Origin: Salidesulfovibrio brasiliensis JCM 12178
GTDB lineage: Bacteria > Desulfobacterota > Desulfovibrionia > Desulfovibrionales > Desulfovibrionaceae
NCBI RefSeq assembly: GCF_001311825.1
Contig: NZ_BBCB01000005.1
Span: 21,825-85,824 of the forward strand
Direction: 5' to 3'
Length of the DNA stretch: 64,000 nt
Both the position numbers and the translations under genes were made by a program. Under the pieces are notes generated by a model. It was not told the DNA's origin, did no database searches, and worked only from the letters and a program-made list of their open reading frames with translations. Shown piece after piece: positions 22,205-30,885 of this stretch. Numbering within the stretch: position 1 is the first letter of the stretch; each line of letters begins with the position of its first letter.

Positions 22205-23287
22205 ATGATCACAATGGAAAAGGGCCGCATCGAGGCCTATCTCAAGCAGGTATTCGGCGACGACACCCGGCTGCTGGCAGCGGGTGACATCGGCAATCTC
22301 GACGAGCAGGGGATGAAGGGCTTCGGCTACGGAAAACCCCTGCTCGTCCGTTTTTCCGTGGGCGGAGAAGGCCGCGAGGCGGTCTTCTCCATCATGAAGG
22401 GCGACAAGTACGGCCACCAGTTTCTCTGGGACCGCGCCTCCATTCTCATGTTCCAGTATTTCACCTCGGACCGGCTGGAAAAGCACGTGCGCCCGCTCGG
22501 CCTCGGCTATCTGGACGAGTCCGGGAAGATGATCCCCCTCAATGACCTGAGTGAGTTTTTCATCGTTAATGAGAAGCTTGAGGGCCATGACTACTTTCTC
22601 GACCTCGACCGCATAGCCCGTGAGGGACTCACCGAGACGGACGTGGAGATGGCCCGCGAGTTCGCCCGCTGGCTGGCGCGCATTCACGCCGACAAGCAGG
22701 CCGACCCCGATCTGTATTGGCGGCGCATCCGCAACCTCATCGGCTCGGATGAGTGCATCATCGGTCTCATTGATGAAGCCTACCCGGAAGGCTATGAGGA
22801 GTTCCCGCGTGAACGATTCGAGAAATTGGAACGCTCACTGGTTCGCTGGCGCTGGAAGCTCAAGGGGTACTCGCATCGTCTGAGCGCGGTGCACGGCGAC
22901 TTTCACCCATGGAACGTGCTGGTGGATGACGGGGATTTCCGGGTGCTGGACCGTAGCCGGGGCGAATGGGGCGAGCCGGGGGGCGACCTCTGCACCATGG
23001 GCATCAACTACCTGCTCTGGAGCCTTCGCAAACACGGCAGGCTGGCCGGTGACTTTGAAATCCTTTACCGCGAGTATTTCCAGACCTACCTTGATGCCAC
23101 GGGGGACAGCGAGGTGCTTGACGTCATGGCGCCGTTCATCGTTTTCCGCTGTCTCGTCATCGCCTCGCCGCAGTGGTATCCGGATCATCCGGTGGAGGTG
23201 CGGCGCGGTCTGTTCCGGCTCATGGAGAACGTCCTTGAGGAGGACTCCTTCGACTGGGCCGACGTGAACCGCTACATGGAGGTCTGA
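22205..23287 (+). CDS. APH-type phosphotransferase family protein
   Basis: Choline/aminoglycoside-kinase-like fold. The 360-residue protein has the catalytic loop HGDFHPWNVLVDDGDF (near residue 222) and a metal aspartate that reads LDRSRGEWGEPGGDL, with the more usual IDW/IDF altered. Substrate unknown; resistance is unlikely given the housekeeping setting. Start ATG 22205 has GGGAGAACGGCA before it. The stop TGA overlaps the next ATG (TGATG), coupling it to the kinase downstream. Confidence 0.78.
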   Translation: MITMEKGRIEAYLKQVFGDDTRLLAAGDIGNLDEQGMKGFGYGKPLLVRFSVGGEGREAVFSIMKGDKYGHQFLWDRASILMFQYFTSDRLEKHVRPLGLGYLDESGKMIPLNDLSEFFIVNEKLEGHDYFLDLDRIAREGLTETDVEMAREFARWLARIHADKQADPDLYWRRIRNLIGSDECIIGLIDEAYPEGYEEFPRERFEKLERSLVRWRWKLKGYSHRLSAVHGDFHPWNVLVDDGDFRVLDRSRGEWGEPGGDLCTMGINYLLWSLRKHGRLAGDFEILYREYFQTYLDATGDSEVLDVMAPFIVFRCLVIASPQWYPDHPVEVRRGLFRLMENVLEEDSFDWADVNRYMEV

Positions 23288-23877
23288 TGTCCGGCTGGGC
23301 CGTCTGGTTCGTGGGGCTGCCGGGAAGCGGCAAGAGCACGCTTGCCCGCGGCGCTGTGGAAATGCTTCGGCAGCGCGGCGAGGACGTGGTGCACCTTGAA
23401 ATGGACGTACGCCGCAGAGCCTACTTCCCCAACCCGGAATACACCGAAGAAGAGCGTCACAAGGCGTACGCCATGTTTGTGGACGAGGCCGCCGGACTGT
23501 GCGCCGAGGGCCGTAACGTCGTCATGGACGCAGCCGCGCACCGGGCCGCCTTTCGTGAGCGGGCGCGGGCGCGAATTGAGCGTTTTGCCGAAATCCTGAT
23601 CCTCTGCGACGTGGAGGAGGCCATGCGCCGCGAGGCGGCTCGGGAAGGCGGCAAGGTCATGGCGGACCTGTATGCCAAGGCGCTGGAGCGCAAGCGCACC
23701 GGGCGACAGTTCGAAGAGCTCGGCGAGGTCGTTGGCGTGGATGTTCCGTTCGAGGAGGACGACAGGGCAGAGCTCGCCTTCGACAACACCAGCCTGACCC
23801 GCGACGCAGCGTTGCGCAAGGTGCTGCACTTTCTGGACAGATGGCCCGGCAGGGATTACGTCTCGGATGTCTTTTGA
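23287..23877 (+). CDS. adenylylsulfate-kinase-like P-loop kinase
   Basis: 196 residues with Walker A GLPGSGKST (residue 10) and an overall CysC-like order: LEMDVRRRAYFP in place of the LDGDNVR segment, FTEEER-type stretch (YTEEERHKAY), and a C-terminal ALERKRTGRQFEELGEVVGVDVPFE matching the lid of APS kinase. The usual FISPF motif that helps hold APS is replaced by VVMDAAAHRAAF. It may therefore phosphorylate something other than APS. Translationally coupled to the preceding phosphotransferase. Confidence 0.75.
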   Translation: MSGWAVWFVGLPGSGKSTLARGAVEMLRQRGEDVVHLEMDVRRRAYFPNPEYTEEERHKAYAMFVDEAAGLCAEGRNVVMDAAAHRAAFRERARARIERFAEILILCDVEEAMRREAAREGGKVMADLYAKALERKRTGRQFEELGEVVGVDVPFEEDDRAELAFDNTSLTRDAALRKVLHFLDRWPGRDYVSDVF

Positions 23878-23954
23878 ATCGTCACCGAAAAGTAACAGCA
23901 AGCGCGGCCGGACCCGGTATGGTCGCGGGCGAGACGTACAGGAATGCAAAAGTA

Positions 23955-25301
23955 ATGAAATTTCATATAGTAACCTTCGGATGCCAGATGAACGTCCACG
24001 ACTCCCAGTGGCTTGCTCGCGCCCTTGAGGCGCGCGGCTGGGAGCAGGCGGAAGAGGACGAGGCATCTGTTTTCGTCATCAACACATGCAGCGTCCGCGA
24101 CAAGCCGGAGCAGAAGGTCTACAGCGAGTTGGGTCGCCTTGCCCGCCACCTGAAGCGCGATCCGCAGATGTTCGCGGCGGTCGGCGGCTGCGTGGCCCAG
24201 CAGATCGGCAAGGGCTTCTTCAACCGGTTTCCCTTTGTGCGGCTGGTCTTCGGCACTGACGGTATCGCCAATGCGCCCAACGCGCTTGAGCGGCTGGCCG
24301 AAGGTGCCGAGGAGCGCGTCGCGCTTCTGGATTTCGTGGATCTGTATCCGGAGCGGGAGCTTGCGGCGGACGGAACCGTGACCATGCCCGGTACGCGGCA
24401 GGCCTTTGTGAACATCATGCAGGGGTGCGACAACTTTTGCGCCTACTGCATTGTGCCGTATACGCGCGGGCGGCAGAAGTCCCGCAAGCCCGACGCGGTC
24501 ATCGAGGAATGCCGCGCCCTTGCGAACAAGGGGGTGCGTGAGCTGACCCTTCTGGGCCAGAACGTGAACAGCTTTGGCATGGATTCCGGCGGGACCGGAG
24601 TGAGCTTTGCCGAATTGCTGCGGGAGGTTGCGGCCATCGACGGCATCGAGCGGCTACGTTTCACCACGTCGCACCCGAAGGATATCGCAGACGAGGTCAT
24701 CGCGGCTTTCGGCGAGCTTGATAATCTTTGCCCCTCGCTGCACCTGCCCATGCAGGCCGGTTCGGACGCGGTGCTGAAGAAGATGCGCCGTAAATACGAC
24801 ATGAAACGGTATCTCGGCATCGTGGACGCGCTGCGCGAGGTGCGGCCGGACATCAGCCTGACCACGGACCTCATTGTTGGCTTTCCCGGCGAGACGGATG
24901 AGGACTTTGAACAGACGCTGGCCATGGTGAAGCGCGTGGGTTTCGAGTCGAGCTTTTCCTTCAAGTATTCCGACCGCCCGGGCACTGCTTCGGTGAACAT
25001 GGAACCCAAGGTAGACCCGGAAATCGCACAGTCCAGACTGCAACGGTTGCAGGAATTGCAGAATACCATTACTAAAGAAAGTCTAAAGAAGCTTGAAGGC
25101 CGTGAGACCACAGTGCTCGTCGAAGGAAAGAGCCGCAGGCAGGAAGACTCTGCGGTGTCTTGGCGTGGCCGTGACCCGGCGGGTCGTGTGGTCAACTTCA
25201 CCAGCAGGCGCGATGGGCTCACGGGGATGATCGTCCCGGTGCGTATCGCGCAGGCCAAGAAGCACTCCCTTGTGGGAGAAAGGACCGGTGAGCCATGGTA
25301 G
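23955..25301 (+). CDS. miaB: tRNA-2-methylthio-N6-dimethylallyladenosine synthase
   Basis: Radical-SAM methylthiotransferase acting on A37 of tRNAs. 448 residues: N-terminal UPF0004 domain with three cluster cysteines (FGCQMNVHDS, NTCSVRDK, GGCVAQQ), radical-SAM CDNFCAYCIVPYTRGRQKSR (CxxxCxxC near residue 160), and a C-terminal TRAM domain. MiaB rather than RimO or MtaB is indicated by QMNVHDSQ and VPYTRGRQKSR. ATG 23955 is the first plausible start. It overlaps the next gene by 7 bases. Confidence 0.95.
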   Translation: MKFHIVTFGCQMNVHDSQWLARALEARGWEQAEEDEASVFVINTCSVRDKPEQKVYSELGRLARHLKRDPQMFAAVGGCVAQQIGKGFFNRFPFVRLVFGTDGIANAPNALERLAEGAEERVALLDFVDLYPERELAADGTVTMPGTRQAFVNIMQGCDNFCAYCIVPYTRGRQKSRKPDAVIEECRALANKGVRELTLLGQNVNSFGMDSGGTGVSFAELLREVAAIDGIERLRFTTSHPKDIADEVIAAFGELDNLCPSLHLPMQAGSDAVLKKMRRKYDMKRYLGIVDALREVRPDISLTTDLIVGFPGETDEDFEQTLAMVKRVGFESSFSFKYSDRPGTASVNMEPKVDPEIAQSRLQRLQELQNTITKESLKKLEGRETTVLVEGKSRRQEDSAVSWRGRDPAGRVVNFTSRRDGLTGMIVPVRIAQAKKHSLVGERTGEPW

Positions 25302-25789
25302 CGATGAAGATTTTCGGCCTTGCCCTCGAAGAGAAGGGGCAGGCCCCCATCATTTTGCTTCAGGACGAGGAGAGCAACCGCGTGCTCCCCATCTGGATCG
25401 GTGCGGCCGAGGCCATGTCCATCTCCATGGCCCTCAACGACGTGCCGTTTCCGCGCCCCATGACCCATGACCTGCTTGTGAATACCATCAAGCTCCTCGG
25501 CGGCAGGCTTGATTCCGTCGAGATTACGGAGATATCCGAAGGCACTTTTTACGCCGAATTGGTCGTTAATTCCGGGGAAAACGAGCTTCGTGTGGACTGC
25601 CGTCCTTCGGATGGCGTGGCGCTGGCCGTTCGGGTGGACGCCGAGATCCGCGTCTCGGACCAGGTGCTCGACGCCGCCGGCATGCCCATGGAAAATCTCG
25701 GGGACAAGGTTGTCCATCATTCGGACTCCAACCGGTGGAAGGACCTGCTGGAAGGGCTGGATGAGGACGAGACCAAATACAAGATGTAG
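25295..25789 (+). CDS. bifunctional nuclease (BFN, DUF151) family protein
   Basis: 164 residues of the DUF151 domain: LPIWIGAAEAMSISMALNDV, RPMTHDLLVNTI, DCRPSDGVALAVRVDAEI. Plant and Thermotoga homologues are described as nucleases, but the bacterial role is not settled. The miaB-BFN-PHP-tol order with short spacings suggests one transcript. GTG/ATG codons cluster at the start; ATG 25295 overlaps the miaB stop region. Confidence 0.88.
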   Translation: MVAMKIFGLALEEKGQAPIILLQDEESNRVLPIWIGAAEAMSISMALNDVPFPRPMTHDLLVNTIKLLGGRLDSVEITEISEGTFYAELVVNSGENELRVDCRPSDGVALAVRVDAEIRVSDQVLDAAGMPMENLGDKVVHHSDSNRWKDLLEGLDEDETKYKM

Positions 25790-25798
25790 GAACGGCAC

Positions 25799-26448
25799 AT
25801 GATTGATCTGCACATGCACACCGTGTTCAGTGATGGCGAACTGATTCCCTCGGAGCTTGTTCGCCGCGCACAGGTTGCCGGATACAAGGCCGTGGGCATC
25901 ACCGACCACGCTGACCTCAGTAATTTTGAACACATAATTGCCAACGTGGGTCGCTTTGCACGCGAGCACGGACACTTTTTCGACGTCACGGTGCTTACCG
26001 GGTTGGAGATCACCCATGTGCCGCCGAGCCTGATCCCGGATATGACCGCCAAGCCCGCGAGGCCGGGGCGCAGTATGTGGTGGTTCACGGCGAGACCGTG
26101 GTGGAGCCGGTGGCGCCGGGCACCAACCTTGCCGCCATAGAGGCCGGGGTGGACATCCTCGCCCATCCGGGGCTCATCACCGATGAAGAGGTGGCGCTGG
26201 CGGCCGAGAAGGGCGTCTGTCTGGAAATCACCACCCGCGGCGGGCACAGCTATACCAACGGCCTCGTGGCCGCGCTTGCCCGAAAGCACGGGGCAAAGCT
26301 GGTCATCGACAACGACGCGCACGCGCCAAGAGACCTTGTCGGGCCGGAAATGCGCCGGGCCATCGCGCTGGGCGCGGGCATGACCGCCGCAGAGATTGAA
26401 GCGGCGGAACGCAATTCTTGGGAAATCGTGCAGCGGCTCATGAAGTAG
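25799..26448 (+). CDS. PHP-domain phosphoesterase (one apparent frameshift)
   Basis: Histidinol-phosphatase-type PHP hydrolase: MIDLHMHTVFSDGELIPSEL gives the metal-binding HMH and D, GITDHAD follows, and the second half carries VVHGETVVEP, DILAHPGLI and IDNDAHAPRDL. The frame breaks at 26054-26056: one more C in AAGCCCGCG gives AAKPREAGAQYVVVHGET. The same AAGCCCGCG string is the break site in the PfkB gene. Repaired length is about 217 residues. Substrate unknown. Confidence 0.86.
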
Positions 26449-26496
26449 CCGCTGTTTACTTGACGCGGGCAACACCGCAAAAAATGGGGTAACGGT

Positions 26497-27186
26497 ATGA
26501 ACATTCTGGCCGAAACCAACATGCTGCAACTGATCCTTGGCGCCACGCTGGCCGTGAAGGCGGTCATGCTGCTGCTTGCGCTCATGTCGATCTGGAGCTG
26601 GACCATTATTTTCTACAAATCCTTCAGCATCCTTTCTGCGCGCAGGAAGGTGCTGGCAGGCTATCAGGCGTTCATGGCCGCGGACGACCTCTCCTCGGGC
26701 ATGAAGTCGCTGGGCGGCAAGCATTCCCCGCTGAGTACGGTCAGCTCGCTGGCGGTGAAGGAATTCCGCAAGCTCGAAAAGGCCGAGCTGGACCGCGACC
26801 GCAAGCGGATGCTCGTCAAGGACACCCTCAGGCGCGTGCTGCGTCAGGGCATCAGCGCCGAGATGCGCCGTTTGACCCGCAACCTGCCGTTCCTTGCCAC
26901 CTGCGCCAACGCCGCGCCCTTCATCGGCCTGTTCGGCACGGTTTGGGGTATCATGCACTCCTTCCACTCCATCGGCCTGCAGCAGTCGGCAGCGCTGGCA
27001 ACGGTCGCTCCGGGCATCTCCGAGGCGCTCATCGCAACCGCCATCGGCCTCGGCGTGGCGATTCCCGCCACCATCGGCTATAACTTCTTCCTCGGAAAAC
27101 TCTCGGAAGTGGAGACCGGCATGATCGACTTTGCCGGAGCATTCCTGAACCGCGCAGAGCGCGAGATCGCCTGGGCCGGCAAATAG
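26497..27186 (+). CDS. tolQ: Tol-Pal system proton channel subunit TolQ
   Basis: MotA/ExbB-family inner-membrane protein that with TolR converts proton flow into force for outer-membrane constriction at division. 229 residues with three helices: one at residues 15-40 and two in the C-terminal half, containing the diagnostic FLATCANAAPFIGLFGTVWGI and GISEALIATAIGLGVAIPA. GGTAACGG precedes ATG 26497. First gene of tolQRAB-pal. Confidence 0.96.
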   Translation: MNILAETNMLQLILGATLAVKAVMLLLALMSIWSWTIIFYKSFSILSARRKVLAGYQAFMAADDLSSGMKSLGGKHSPLSTVSSLAVKEFRKLEKAELDRDRKRMLVKDTLRRVLRQGISAEMRRLTRNLPFLATCANAAPFIGLFGTVWGIMHSFHSIGLQQSAALATVAPGISEALIATAIGLGVAIPATIGYNFFLGKLSEVETGMIDFAGAFLNRAEREIAWAGK

Positions 27187-27195
27187 GAGGCCGTC

Positions 27196-27612
27196 ATGGC
27201 GCTCAAGACCGGAAACGGCTACCTCGCGGAAATCAACGTCACGCCATTCGTGGACGTGATGCTGGTTCTGCTCATCATCTTCATGGTCACTGCCCCGCTC
27301 ATGACGCAGGGGGTCGAGGTGGACCTGCCCAAGACGCGCACGGTGCGAAACCTGCCGCAGGACAAGGATCACCTCGTGCTCACGGTCAAGGCGGACGGGA
27401 CCATCATGCTCGACAAGTATGAGGTCCCGGAAGGCGAGCTTGAAGACTTCCTGACCCGGCTGGTGGCCTCGCAGAACAAGCAACTCTTCCTGCGCGCGGA
27501 CAAGGCCGTTGCCTACGGCGTGGTGGTGGATGTGATGGGCGAGATCAAGGCCGCAGGTATCGACAAGCTCGGCATTGTGGCTGAAGAGAAAAAGGACCGG
27601 AAGGAACGCTAG
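27196..27612 (+). CDS. tolR: Tol-Pal system protein TolR
   Basis: ExbD/TolR-type stator partner. 138 residues with one N-terminal helix containing the critical aspartate in [19 protein letters not shown], and a periplasmic domain ([18 protein letters not shown]). AGGAGG lies before the ATG, nine bases after tolQ. Confidence 0.96.
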   Translation: MALKTGNGYLAEINVTPFVDVMLVLLIIFMVTAPLMTQGVEVDLPKTRTVRNLPQDKDHLVLTVKADGTIMLDKYEVPEGELEDFLTRLVASQNKQLFLRADKAVAYGVVVDVMGEIKAAGIDKLGIVAEEKKDRKER

Positions 27613-27623
27613 GCGTTCGGGAC

Positions 27624-28556
27624 GTGTCACCTATCATGAAATTTTTCGGCCTCTTTCTATCCATCGTCTTCCATGCGGCGGTCATAGCTGCGGCGCTGTT
27701 CTGGACAACCGTCCCGGACCGGCCCGTGAACCTTGACCGTCCCGTGTATTCGGTGGACATCGTCAACCTTGCCCCTCCCGGGCCGCCACCGCCGCCCGGC
27801 CGTACTTCGTTGGCAAAGACAGACGCCACCCCGGCTCCCAAGCCTTCCAAGCCGGAAGCCAAGGCCGTTGAGGTGGAAAAGCCCGAGCCGAAGCCGGAAC
27901 CCAAACCGGAGCCGGAAGCCAAGAAGATCAGCGAGACCAAGAAGGAACGAAAGGTCGTCGTCAAGGAAAAGAAGCCCGAACCAAAGCCGGAACCCAAACC
28001 GGAACCGAAGCCCGAACCGAAACCAGAGCCGAAGCCCGAACCAAAGCCAGAGCCGAAACCGGAACCCAAACCGGAGCCCAAGCCTGAGCCGACTTCGGAT
28101 GAACTGCTGGCTGACGCGCTTAGTGACGTCAAGCAGAATGTGAGCGCAGAGGAGCGCAAGGAGCAGCAGGAGCTGGCCAACGAACTGGCTTCGCTGCGCC
28201 AGCAGGAGGGCAAGGAAATCTATTCGCACGGCGGAAAGCCCGGCGGCGGAGGTGCCGTGGGCGGCACCGGCTCCGGGCTTGCGCAGGTCTATGCCATGAT
28301 CGTGGCCTCGACCATCAAGCAGAATTGGCGCTACCCGGCCTTTGCGGGCGATGCGAACATGCTGGTGTCCGTCGAGATATCCATAGACGACGCGGGTATG
28401 ATTACCGGATCGCGCGTGGTGGAGGCTTCAGGGAACGCGGAGTTCGACAGTTCCGCGCTGCGGGCGGTGCGTGAGACCGAGAAGGTCGAGCCGCCGCGTA
28501 CCGAGCGCGACAGAACCATAGTCATCAATTTCAACAGCCAGGACCTCAACGAGTAG
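27624..28556 (+). CDS. tolA: TolA-like energy-transducing protein with PEPK-repeat linker
   Basis: Links TolQR in the inner membrane to Pal/TolB. A single N-terminal helix (residues 8-30) with the SxxxH pattern ([14 protein letters not shown]) is followed by a long linker rich in Pro, Glu and Lys (about residues 70-155, tandem PEPKPEPK) and a C-terminal TonB/TolA domain ([37 protein letters not shown]). E. coli TolA uses an Ala/Lys helix; a stiff Pro-rich linker is more TonB-like. GTG 27624 and ATG 27636 are both possible starts; neither has a strong ribosome site. Confidence 0.9.
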   Translation: MSPIMKFFGLFLSIVFHAAVIAAALFWTTVPDRPVNLDRPVYSVDIVNLAPPGPPPPPGRTSLAKTDATPAPKPSKPEAKAVEVEKPEPKPEPKPEPEAKKISETKKERKVVVKEKKPEPKPEPKPEPKPEPKPEPKPEPKPEPKPEPKPEPKPEPTSDELLADALSDVKQNVSAEERKEQQELANELASLRQQEGKEIYSHGGKPGGGGAVGGTGSGLAQVYAMIVASTIKQNWRYPAFAGDANMLVSVEISIDDAGMITGSRVVEASGNAEFDSSALRAVRETEKVEPPRTERDRTIVINFNSQDLNE

Positions 28557-28563
28557 GGACGAC

Positions 28564-29871
28564 ATGAAACGATACGCCGTCATCGCATTGGCCTTGGTCA
28601 TGATGCTTAGCACTTTCAGCCTCGCCAGCGCGCAGGATCAGGCCCCGCTTACAGTGGACATCTTCGGCCCCGGCCAGCGGCAGGTGAATCTGGTGATTCT
28701 CCCGCCCCGTTCCCTTGAGGAGCAGATGCCGCAGTTTGCCGAAACTTTTGAGAAAACCGTCAAAAACAATTTATCGTATCTGCCCTTTATCAAAGGCACG
28801 CAGATGTCGCAGCTTCTCGGCGGCGACCCCAGCAAGGGCGTCAGGTCGACGGAGATCGACTTCAGGCCGCTTCAACTGGCCAAGATCGACCTCGTGATGA
28901 CCACCGGCTGGAAGCCCAACGGCGTGGAAGTGCGGGTGTTTGATACGTTTGGCCGTCGCATGATCATCGGCAAGGCCTACGGCCGCGTCTCGAAAGAGAA
29001 CGTCGTGTCCATTGCCGACCGCTTTTGCTCGGCGTTTGTAGATGCCCTGACAGGCAAGAAGGCGTTTTTCGATTCGCCGCTGGCCTTCGTGCGTCAGCTC
29101 GGCAAGAGCAAGGAAATCTACACCGTCCTGCCGCAGGGGCGCGAGTTGACGCGCATCACGACCATGGGCGGGTTCAACCTCGGCCCGGCGTGGTCCCCGG
29201 ACGGCTCCAAGCTGGCGTTCACCCACATCGGCGGCAAGAGCCATTACCTTGGCATTTTCGACGCCAAGACCGGCAAGACCACCCTGCATACCGAAAAGCT
29301 CGGCCAGTCGGTCATCAGCCCCGAGTTCATGCCCGGCGGCGGCCTTGCCGTAACGCTCAACCGTCATGGTCACGCCGATATCTTCCAGCTTGACGGCAAT
29401 TACAAGCCTCGCCGCGTGCTGGCAAAAAGCTCGTTTATCGATGTGTCTCCGAGCTTTGACCGGGCCGGACGCAAGATGGTCTTTACCTCCGGCAGGGCAG
29501 GCAACCCGCACATCTACATGATGGACCTTCAGAGCGGGTCCGTCAGGCGCATAACACTGGACGGCCCATACAACACCCACCCGTGCATCAGCCCCGACGG
29601 CCGTTACATCGCCTACAACCGGCGCACCGGCTCCGGGCATCGCATATTTGTCTACGACCTCGCCACCGGCAGGGACAGGCAGGTTTCCTTTGGTCCCGGA
29701 AGCGACGAATACCCCGCGTTCGGCCCAGATGGATACTTCATCGCGTTCGCCTCGAACCGTTCGGGACAGTACAAATTGTACCTGACCACGAGGCACGGCG
29801 ATGCGGCGAAAATGATCCAGACCGGATCGGGCGCGGCCTTTGCCCCGGCATGGGATACCAAGTTGCAATAG
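28564..29871 (+). CDS. tolB: Tol-Pal system protein TolB
   Basis: Periplasmic beta-propeller that binds Pal. 435 residues: signal peptide ending near ASAQ, N-terminal domain (residues 30-160) and six-bladed propeller with repeated GGFNLGPAWSPDGSKLAFT, DVSPSFDRAGRKMVFTSGR, HPCISPDGRYIAYNRR and DEYPAFGPDGYFIAFASNR. Begins seven bases after tolA. Confidence 0.95.
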   Translation: MKRYAVIALALVMMLSTFSLASAQDQAPLTVDIFGPGQRQVNLVILPPRSLEEQMPQFAETFEKTVKNNLSYLPFIKGTQMSQLLGGDPSKGVRSTEIDFRPLQLAKIDLVMTTGWKPNGVEVRVFDTFGRRMIIGKAYGRVSKENVVSIADRFCSAFVDALTGKKAFFDSPLAFVRQLGKSKEIYTVLPQGRELTRITTMGGFNLGPAWSPDGSKLAFTHIGGKSHYLGIFDAKTGKTTLHTEKLGQSVISPEFMPGGGLAVTLNRHGHADIFQLDGNYKPRRVLAKSSFIDVSPSFDRAGRKMVFTSGRAGNPHIYMMDLQSGSVRRITLDGPYNTHPCISPDGRYIAYNRRTGSGHRIFVYDLATGRDRQVSFGPGSDEYPAFGPDGYFIAFASNRSGQYKLYLTTRHGDAAKMIQTGSGAAFAPAWDTKLQ

Positions 29872-29981
29872 TGAAACGTATTGCATGGGGGGTTGATTTT
29901 TGCAGAATAACAGGTACATCTTGTAAGAATTCTCAATCATGATGATCACGTCGCGGACGTGGCTCGGCTCAAGGAGTGAAC

Positions 29982-30536
29982 ATGAATACCAGATTGGCAC
30001 TTGTCATGGCGATGATCCTCTGCTTCGCGATCACCATCGGAGCCGGTTGCTCCAGCAAAAGCGGTTCCATGCCGCCGGGAGCGACCCAGGTGAAGGTGGA
30101 AGATGAAACGCCTCCGGAACCGGCACCGGAACCCGAACCGATGCCTGAGCCGGATTACGATCAGGAAGCGCTCATGCAGCAACAGCGTCAGGAAGCTGCT
30201 GTCCAGCTTGGCTTCATGATCAATTTTGCGTTCGACTCCTATGAGCTTTCTCAGGAAGCCCGCGACCTGCTGTCCCAGAAGGCCCGCCTGATGAAGCAGT
30301 ACACCGGCATGACCATGGTCATCGAAGGGTACTGCGATGAGCGCGGCACCGAGGAATACAACCTCGCGCTCGGTGAAAAGCGCGCCCGCGCCGCCTTCGA
30401 GCATTTGGTCATTCTAGGCGTGGAGCCAGAACGGCTCAGTATCGTCAGCTTCGGTGAGGAGCGCCCGCTTGACCCGGCCCACAACGAGGCAGCTTGGGCC
30501 AAGAACCGCCGCGACGAGTTCAAGGTCTCCTTCTAG
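29982..30536 (+). CDS. pal: peptidoglycan-associated lipoprotein Pal
   Basis: Outer-membrane lipoprotein that grips peptidoglycan. Lipobox near residue 22 (TIGAGCSS), a Pro/Glu linker (PEPAPEPEPMPEPD) and a C-terminal OmpA domain with FDSYELSQEARDLL, IEGYCDERGTEEYNLALGEKRA and the diaminopimelate-contacting D and R. AAGGAG lies five bases before ATG 29982. Followed by a strong terminator, so the tol operon ends here. Confidence 0.96.
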   Translation: MNTRLALVMAMILCFAITIGAGCSSKSGSMPPGATQVKVEDETPPEPAPEPEPMPEPDYDQEALMQQQRQEAAVQLGFMINFAFDSYELSQEARDLLSQKARLMKQYTGMTMVIEGYCDERGTEEYNLALGEKRARAAFEHLVILGVEPERLSIVSFGEERPLDPAHNEAAWAKNRRDEFKVSF

Positions 30537-30561
30537 AGCCGACACCGTCTATTGAAGCAAT

Positions 30562-30596
30562 GCCCCCGCGAACATTGTTCGCGGGGGCGTTTTTTA
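30562..30596 (+). terminator. rho-independent terminator of the tol-pal operon
   Basis: Stem GCCCCCGCGAAC (30562-30573) with GTTCGCGGGGGC (30577-30588) around a three-base loop, followed by GTTTTTT. Confidence 0.92.
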
Positions 30597-30711
30597 TGGT
30601 GTTGCGGATGGGCTTGGCTGTGCAGGCCATCAGGCGGGATGGTCGGTTGTTGTCAGAGGAGATATCGTGCTCTAGAGATGCTTTTCACAGGAGATGAGCG
30701 AATCCATGAGC

Positions 30712-30746
30712 CATAAAAAAGAACGCCAGACTTTTGTCTGGCGTTC
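30712..30746 (-). terminator. rho-independent terminator of the tRNA-Val gene
   Basis: Arms GAACGCCAGAC (30721-30731) and GTCTGGCGTTC (30736-30746) form a perfect 11-pair stem with a TTTT/AAAA loop. On the minus strand it is followed by six T. It lies 14 bases after the tRNA 3' end. Confidence 0.9.
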
Positions 30747-30759
30747 GGTGTGTTTTCGG

Positions 30760-30836
<77 letters not shown>

Positions 30837-30885
30837 ACAGCGGAGATGTCTTATACGCTCGGGGTTTTGCCTTTGCAAGCGTTTT

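Noticed and set aside
27860..28095. Tandem DNA repeat, possible CRISPR-like array
   Set aside because: The repeat is coding (PEPK linker of TolA), has no unique spacers and stays in frame.
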